Assembly (NCBI GenBank): GCA_025966255.1
Contig: JAOPVG010000588.1
Coordinates: 1-22,115, forward strand
Source of the DNA: Jatrophihabitans sp.
GTDB taxonomy: Bacteria; Actinomycetota; Actinomycetes; Mycobacteriales; Jatrophihabitantaceae
DNA length: 22,115 nucleotides
Direction: 5' to 3'
Shown here one piece after another: positions 17,082 to 22,115 of this stretch (position 1 is the first letter of the stretch; each line of letters begins with the position of its first letter). The notes below the pieces were generated by a model. The model was not told the DNA's origin. It worked only from the letters and a program-made list of their open reading frames with translations, and searched no databases. Made by a program: the position numbers and the translations under genes.

Positions 17082-17082
<1 letters not shown>
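16468..17082 (-). CDS. NUDIX hydrolase, ADP-ribose pyrophosphatase type
   Basis: Hydrolase of 204 residues, ortholog of M. tuberculosis Rv1700, an ADP-ribose pyrophosphatase; it probably cleaves ADP-ribose to AMP and ribose 5-phosphate. Upstream of the box is [21 protein letters not shown], typical of this subfamily. The Nudix box spans about residues 78-102 ([21 protein letters not shown], then TALAA): the catalytic REL-x-EE glutamates are kept, while the usual glycine after EE-x is alanine (A100) and the first spacing is one residue longer than the textbook pattern. The spacing variant is shared by the family. ATG 17082 shares one base with the pyrG stop (TGATG). Confidence 0.93.
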
Positions 17083-18860
<1,778 letters not shown>

Positions 18861-18896
18861 TCACGCTAACACGCACACCCCAGAGGGCCCGCATCG

Positions 18897-19244
18897 TCAG
18901 CGCGGCGCGCCGGAGGCGTCGGTGTCGGAATTGGCTTCGGCGTCGAGCACCGACGAGGTGCGGCGGACCTCGTCGGCCGACAGCAGTCCGCTGGCGTGCA
19001 TCTGCCGGATCAGCCGAGCCCGCGAGTACGACGTGGGGGCAAACGGTGCAGCGGCCCCGACGATCACCAGCGCGAGCTGGCGCGCCGCCCCCACAACGGA
19101 GTGGTCCGGCCCGATCGCCGGCAGCACCTCCACGTCGTCGCGGCGGTTCCACAGGGGCCCGATGGTTCCGGACACCTCGGCCAGGCGGTCGCGGACGAAC
19201 GCCGCCAGCGCTACAACGGCCTGCGGCGGCGTGGGAAGGTCCAT
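18897..19244 (-). CDS. Hypothetical protein between mctB and pyrG
   Basis: A 115-residue protein I do not recognise. It reads MDLPTPPQAVVALAAFVRDRL at the start, has a hydrophobic stretch at about 53-70 (GAARQLALVIVGAAAPFAP) too Ala-rich and short to be a clear membrane helix, and ends in an acidic, Ser-rich tail. It has no cysteine. ATG 19244 follows the mctB stop by 7 bp; the longer frame to 19286 overlaps mctB. The 42 bp to pyrG hold no clear promoter. In M. tuberculosis, as I recall, mctB and pyrG are neighbours with no gene between, so this is an insertion relative to that order. Codon use looks like its neighbours, and the coupling to mctB supports a real gene. Confidence 0.7.
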   Translation of the reverse strand: MDLPTPPQAVVALAAFVRDRLAEVSGTIGPLWNRRDDVEVLPAIGPDHSVVGAARQLALVIVGAAAPFAPTSYSRARLIRQMHASGLLSADEVRRTSSVLDAEANSDTDASGAPR

Positions 19245-19251
19245 GAGCGGC

Positions 19252-20169
19252 CTACTTGGTCGGCGACGGGAAGAGGGCGTCGGCACCCTGCTCAGTACCG
19301 TAATGCCCCTGCTGCCCCTTCATCGCGGCGGACAGAGCGAGCACCGAGGACACCTGGCCGAAGGCCGAGTTCGCATCGTCCACGCTCGATACCCCGCTGC
19401 GGGTGGTCGCCGAGTCGCGAACAAGCGCCACGAGCCCGCCCGCCTTGGCCGACGCCACATCACCTGCCACCACGACCTTCGCGCCGCCATGGGCCAGCGC
19501 GCCGACGAGCGCGAGTTCGGCCGCGCCGCCGTAGTCCTTAGCCGGCAATGTGCCCGTGCCCAACACGACCACCGACGTCGACGGCGTCACACTTCCGCCG
19601 GCCACCGTCACCATGTGCAGCTCGGCGAAGCCGCCGAGCACCTGGGTGAGGTCGGTCTGCTGGCCCTTGCCGAGCAGCACGTAGGCCAACAGCGACCCGC
19701 CGAGCTGCCCGGCGTCGCTGGTTTCCGGCGCGGTCCAGGCGATCGGGTGGGCCGGACCGGTCGCCAGCGAGCTGATGCCACTGCCCCGGCGCGGGTCGAG
19801 ATAATCCTTGGTGAGCGTCACCTGGCCGCCGATCTTGCCGCCGGCTGCCGAGATCTGCTTGGAGATGCCGTCCTGCATCGCGCTGGACGTCCCCGGCATG
19901 CTCACCACGATCACCGACTGTCCGGTCAGCGTTTTGGCGACGAGCTGAGACCCGTAGGTCGAGGCGAACTGGCTGGCGTCGTCGACCTGTCCCTGAAGCG
20001 CCTTGACCTGCGTGGTCAGGCCGTCGCGCTGCTTCTTCAGGTCGTTGACCTGATTGCGCAGATCCTTGGTGATCGGCCCGTTGAGTGCCGTGGTCCCGAC
20101 GACGATGCCCAGCGCGAGGGCCAGGAAGATCGCAACGATGGAGACGAGGTGGTACCGGAAGGAAATCAT
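19252..20169 (-). CDS. MctB/SteB-like membrane-anchored protein
   Basis: Protein of 305 residues. It opens MISFRYHLVSIVAIFLALAL, an uncleaved signal anchor (about 7-28), then a coiled coil (about 33-66) and a large outer domain rich in V, A and G, closing with the conserved GHYGTEQGADALFP. M. tuberculosis Rv1698 was described as MctB, a copper-transport channel; in Corynebacterium the same gene next to steA is steB, needed for proper septal division. The steA partner here favours the second role. The protein has no cysteine to bind copper. ATG 20169 has GGAG 7 nt upstream and overlaps a micro-ORF stop (ATGA). The frame is open to 20244 but that part overlaps steA. Confidence 0.9.
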   Translation of the reverse strand: MISFRYHLVSIVAIFLALALGIVVGTTALNGPITKDLRNQVNDLKKQRDGLTTQVKALQGQVDDASQFASTYGSQLVAKTLTGQSVIVVSMPGTSSAMQDGISKQISAAGGKIGGQVTLTKDYLDPRRGSGISSLATGPAHPIAWTAPETSDAGQLGGSLLAYVLLGKGQQTDLTQVLGGFAELHMVTVAGGSVTPSTSVVVLGTGTLPAKDYGGAAELALVGALAHGGAKVVVAGDVASAKAGGLVALVRDSATTRSGVSSVDDANSAFGQVSSVLALSAAMKGQQGHYGTEQGADALFPSPTK

Positions 20170-20213
20170 TGGTCGCTCCGCAAACGTCGCTGCGTGATCA
20201 CGAACTCCGTCAT
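20166..20213 (-). CDS. Candidate 15-codon micro-ORF between steA and mctB
   Basis: ATG 20213 shares one base with the steA stop (TGATG); TGA 20166-20168 overlaps the mctB ATG (ATGA). Peptide: MTEFVITQRRLRSDQ. It contains GCGACGTTTGCGGAGCGA, which matches 17 of 18 bases of the core of the 65-bp repeat before ftsR, and the GGAG of this core also serves as the mctB ribosome site. It is probably part of a dispersed repeat rather than a gene with its own function, but the coupling at both ends is exact. Confidence 0.33.
   Translation of the reverse strand: MTEFVITQRRLRSDQ
20173..20190 (-). repeat. 18-bp core shared with the repeat upstream of ftsR
   Basis: Minus-strand GCGACGTTTGCGGAGCGA here; GCGACGCTTGCGGAGCGA at 4844-4861 and 4909-4926. 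One mismatch in 18, same orientation relative to the genes, and in each case inside a micro-ORF at a gene junction. Confidence 0.85.
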
Positions 20214-21391
20214 CACGAGAAAAGGTCCTGTAGCCAACCGACAAAGTTCGCCCAGCCGTGGTCGAAGCTGTTCAGGTAGGTGCGTCCGGCGTCGGACACG
20301 GCGAGCGCCGCAACGATCGCGACCATGGCGGCGATGACCAGCAACAGCAGCGCCGCACCGGAGATCCGGTTGCGGTAGAGCCGGTTCACCGTCTTGGCGT
20401 CGACGAGTTTGGCGCCCAGCCGCAGGCGGGTGAGGAACGACGACGCCATGCCCGCGCGGCCGCGGTCGAGGAATTCGGTCAGGTTGGCATGGCTCCCGAC
20501 GGCCACCACCAGCTCGGCCCCCTGCTCGTCCGCCAGCAGCATCGCGGCGTCCTCGCTGGTACCCGAGGTGGGGAAGGTGATCGCGTCGATGCCGAGGTCC
20601 TGGACGCGGGCCAGGCCGGGGGCCCGGCCGTCCGGATAGGCGTGCACGACCACCTCGGCCCCGGTGGCGAGGGCGGCATCGGACACCGCGTCCATGTCGC
20701 CCACGATCAGATGCGGCTTGTGCCCGGCCTCGAGCAGCGCGTCGGCGCCGCCGTCGACGCCCACGAGCACCGGCTTGTACTCGCGGATGTAGTGCTTGAG
20801 CGATTTGAGGTCGGCGGCGTGCTCATGGCTCCGGACGACGATGAGCACGTGGCGGCCGGTCATCGAGGTCTTCACCTCGGGAATGCCGATGCCGTCGAGC
20901 AGCAGTGACCGCTCGGCGCCCATGAACTCGGCGGTGTTGACCGCGAACGCCTCGAGTTGCGAGGACAGGCCGGCCTTGGCCTCGACCATCAGGGCTTCGA
21001 CGGTCTCGATGTCCTGCAGCGTGCCCGTGACCACCGGAGTGTCGCCGAGGAACACCGTGTGTCCGTCGATGCGGACCTTCGTGCCCTCCTTGACCGAACC
21101 GAAGATCTCCGCGCCGACGTTGTCGAGCAGCAGGATCCCGTGCGAGACGATCAGCTGCGGGCCGAGGTTCGGATACCGGCCGGAGATGCAGGGCTGGGCG
21201 TTGATGATGGCCGCCGGCTTGGCGGCGAGGAGCGCTTCGGCCGACGTCCGATCGAGGTCGACATGGTCGATAATTGCGATGTCACCGGGGTTGAGCCGGC
21301 CGGCGAGACGTGGAGTTCGGCGGTCCAGCCGCGCGACCCCACTGACGCCCGGAAGGGCATCGTTGCGCCGGCGCAGGGGTGCGAGCTTCAT
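20213..21391 (-). CDS. steA: SteA-like cytokinesis protein (TPK-like fold)
   Basis: Protein of 392 residues, counterpart of M. tuberculosis Rv1697 and Corynebacterium SteA, which works with SteB in the final steps of cell separation. The N-terminal part holds KPAAIINAQPCISGRYPNLGP and SHGILLLDNVG. The middle has VGVDGGADALLEAGHKPHL followed by IVGDMDAVSD (210-238), which resembles the thiamine pyrophosphokinase catalytic core, and FPTSGTSEDAAMLLADEQGA. One C-terminal transmembrane helix (about 343-366) leaves a short outer tail. ATG 21391 is chosen over the longer frame to 21421, which adds ten unconserved residues. It lies 89 bp after recN; the stop overlaps the micro-ORF that leads to mctB. 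Whether it binds a nucleotide is unknown. Confidence 0.9.
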   Translation of the reverse strand: MKLAPLRRRNDALPGVSGVARLDRRTPRLAGRLNPGDIAIIDHVDLDRTSAEALLAAKPAAIINAQPCISGRYPNLGPQLIVSHGILLLDNVGAEIFGSVKEGTKVRIDGHTVFLGDTPVVTGTLQDIETVEALMVEAKAGLSSQLEAFAVNTAEFMGAERSLLLDGIGIPEVKTSMTGRHVLIVVRSHEHAADLKSLKHYIREYKPVLVGVDGGADALLEAGHKPHLIVGDMDAVSDAALATGAEVVVHAYPDGRAPGLARVQDLGIDAITFPTSGTSEDAAMLLADEQGAELVVAVGSHANLTEFLDRGRAGMASSFLTRLRLGAKLVDAKTVNRLYRNRISGAALLLLVIAAMVAIVAALAVSDAGRTYLNSFDHGWANFVGWLQDLFS

Positions 21392-21480
21392 GGCTGCCAA
21401 TGGTGCCACTTGAATCCGCACAGGCCGACTATCGCCACGCGGGTGGCCGCGACCTGTGAACTCGCCTTGTTGCGGCGTGG

Positions 21481-22115
21481 TCAGCTGCTGCGGACGGGCC
21501 GTCGGCGCGCCGGTTTTCGGCCGGCCAGGGGCTTGCCCCGCGCTTCGGACGCGGCATCGGCCAAGAGTTCGGCGGCGTGTTCGCGGGCCGTCGCGGTGTC
21601 CGAGCCGGCCAGCATGCGGGCCAGCTCGGCGACGCGGTCTTCGTCGGTGACCAACCGCACGTCGCTGGCCGTGACGCCGCCGGCCTCGGTGTCGGATCTG
21701 GGTTTGTCGACCACGATGTGCCGGTCGGCGAAGGCGGCCACCTGCGGCAGGTGGGTCACCACCAGCACCTGGCGCTCCCGGGCCAGCCGGGCCAGTCGCC
21801 GCCCGACCTCCACCGCGGCCCGACCGCCCACGCCGGCGTCGACCTCGTCGAACACCATGGTGGGGACTGGGTCAGTGCCGGCGAGACACACCTCCAGGGC
21901 AAGCATCACCCGGGACAGCTCGCCGCCGGACGCGCCGCGGCCGATCGGCAGGGCCGGGGCGCCGGGGTGCGGCTGGAGCAGCAGATCCACCTCGTCGGCG
22001 CCGTCGGCAGTGATTCCGACTGATTCGCCGCCCATGATGAGGACGGGCGTCCCCGCAGTGGCCGGGCGGAGGTGGACGTCGACGTCGAGCCGCGCATCGG
22101 GCATGGCCAGGCCGG
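21481..22115 (-). CDS. recN: DNA repair protein RecN, C-terminal part (5' end outside window)
   Basis: SMC-like ATPase of double-strand-break repair. Only the last about 211 residues are in the window; the frame continues past base 22115. The C-terminal ATPase lobe is clear: GASGGELSRVMLALEVCL (ABC signature), TMVFDEVDAGVGGRAAVEVG (Walker B and D loop) and VLVVTHLPQVAAFADRHIVV (switch histidine), then a basic tail ending KPARRRPVRSS. It heads block 1, as Rv1696 does in M. tuberculosis. Expected full length is about 570-590 residues. Confidence 0.97.
   Translation of the reverse strand, partial: GLAMPDARLDVDVHLRPATAGTPVLIMGGESVGITADGADEVDLLLQPHPGAPALPIGRGASGGELSRVMLALEVCLAGTDPVPTMVFDEVDAGVGGRAAVEVGRRLARLARERQVLVVTHLPQVAAFADRHIVVDKPRSDTEAGGVTASDVRLVTDEDRVAELARMLAGSDTATAREHAAELLADAASEARGKPLAGRKPARRRPVRSS

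Overview
The window is 22 kb of high-G+C actinobacterial chromosome. Every gene I can support lies on the minus strand, so reading 5'->3' along the genes runs from base 22115 down to base 1. Gene content and order match two core blocks of Mycobacterium tuberculosis, recalled as Rv1696-Rv1713 and Rv1822-Rv1832. Features such as a zinc-ribbon GarA-like protein and an AroH-type chorismate mutase inserted in the cmk cluster point to a non-mycobacterial actinomycete. I cannot name a genus from sequence alone.

Layout in transcription order. Block 1 (22115 to 8811): recN (5' end outside the window), steA-like, mctB/steB-like, a small unknown ORF, pyrG, a NUDIX ADP-ribose pyrophosphatase, xerD, a parA-type ATPase, scpA, scpB, an RluB-type pseudouridine synthase, aroH, cmk, a plsC-type acyltransferase and der. 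A tRNA-Pro(GGG) at 8692-8765 marks the junction. Block 2 (8661 to 1): a CDP-alcohol phosphatidyltransferase (pgsA2-like), DUF881, small basic protein, DUF881, gcvH, a GarA-like FHA protein, an FtsR-like MerR regulator, a bifunctional-nuclease protein, a ResR-like MerR regulator, a glycine riboswitch and gcvP (3' end outside the window).

The genes form very tight operons: stop and start codons overlap (ATGA, GTGA or TGATG) at most junctions. Themes are chromosome segregation and division (recN, steA/steB, xerD, parA, scpAB, ftsR, resR), nucleotide supply (pyrG, cmk), ribosome maturation (rluB, der), phospholipid synthesis (plsC, pgsA2) and glycine/2-oxoglutarate metabolism (gcvH, gcvP, garA).

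The most unusual signal lies in the short gaps. Between garA and ftsR a 65-bp unit is tandemly duplicated. Each copy is a 22-codon ORF whose ATG overlaps the preceding stop and whose TGA overlaps the next ATG, so translation could pass from garA through two micro-ORFs to ftsR. An 18-bp core of that unit recurs, with one mismatch, 15 kb away between steA and mctB, again inside a micro-ORF (15 codons) overlapping the genes on both sides. A third coupled micro-ORF with a 24-bp tandem repeat follows xerD. These may be members of a dispersed small element that inserts at gene junctions without breaking translational coupling. There is no mobile element, CRISPR array or obvious intrinsic terminator, and no stretch over 300 bases lacks a gene.
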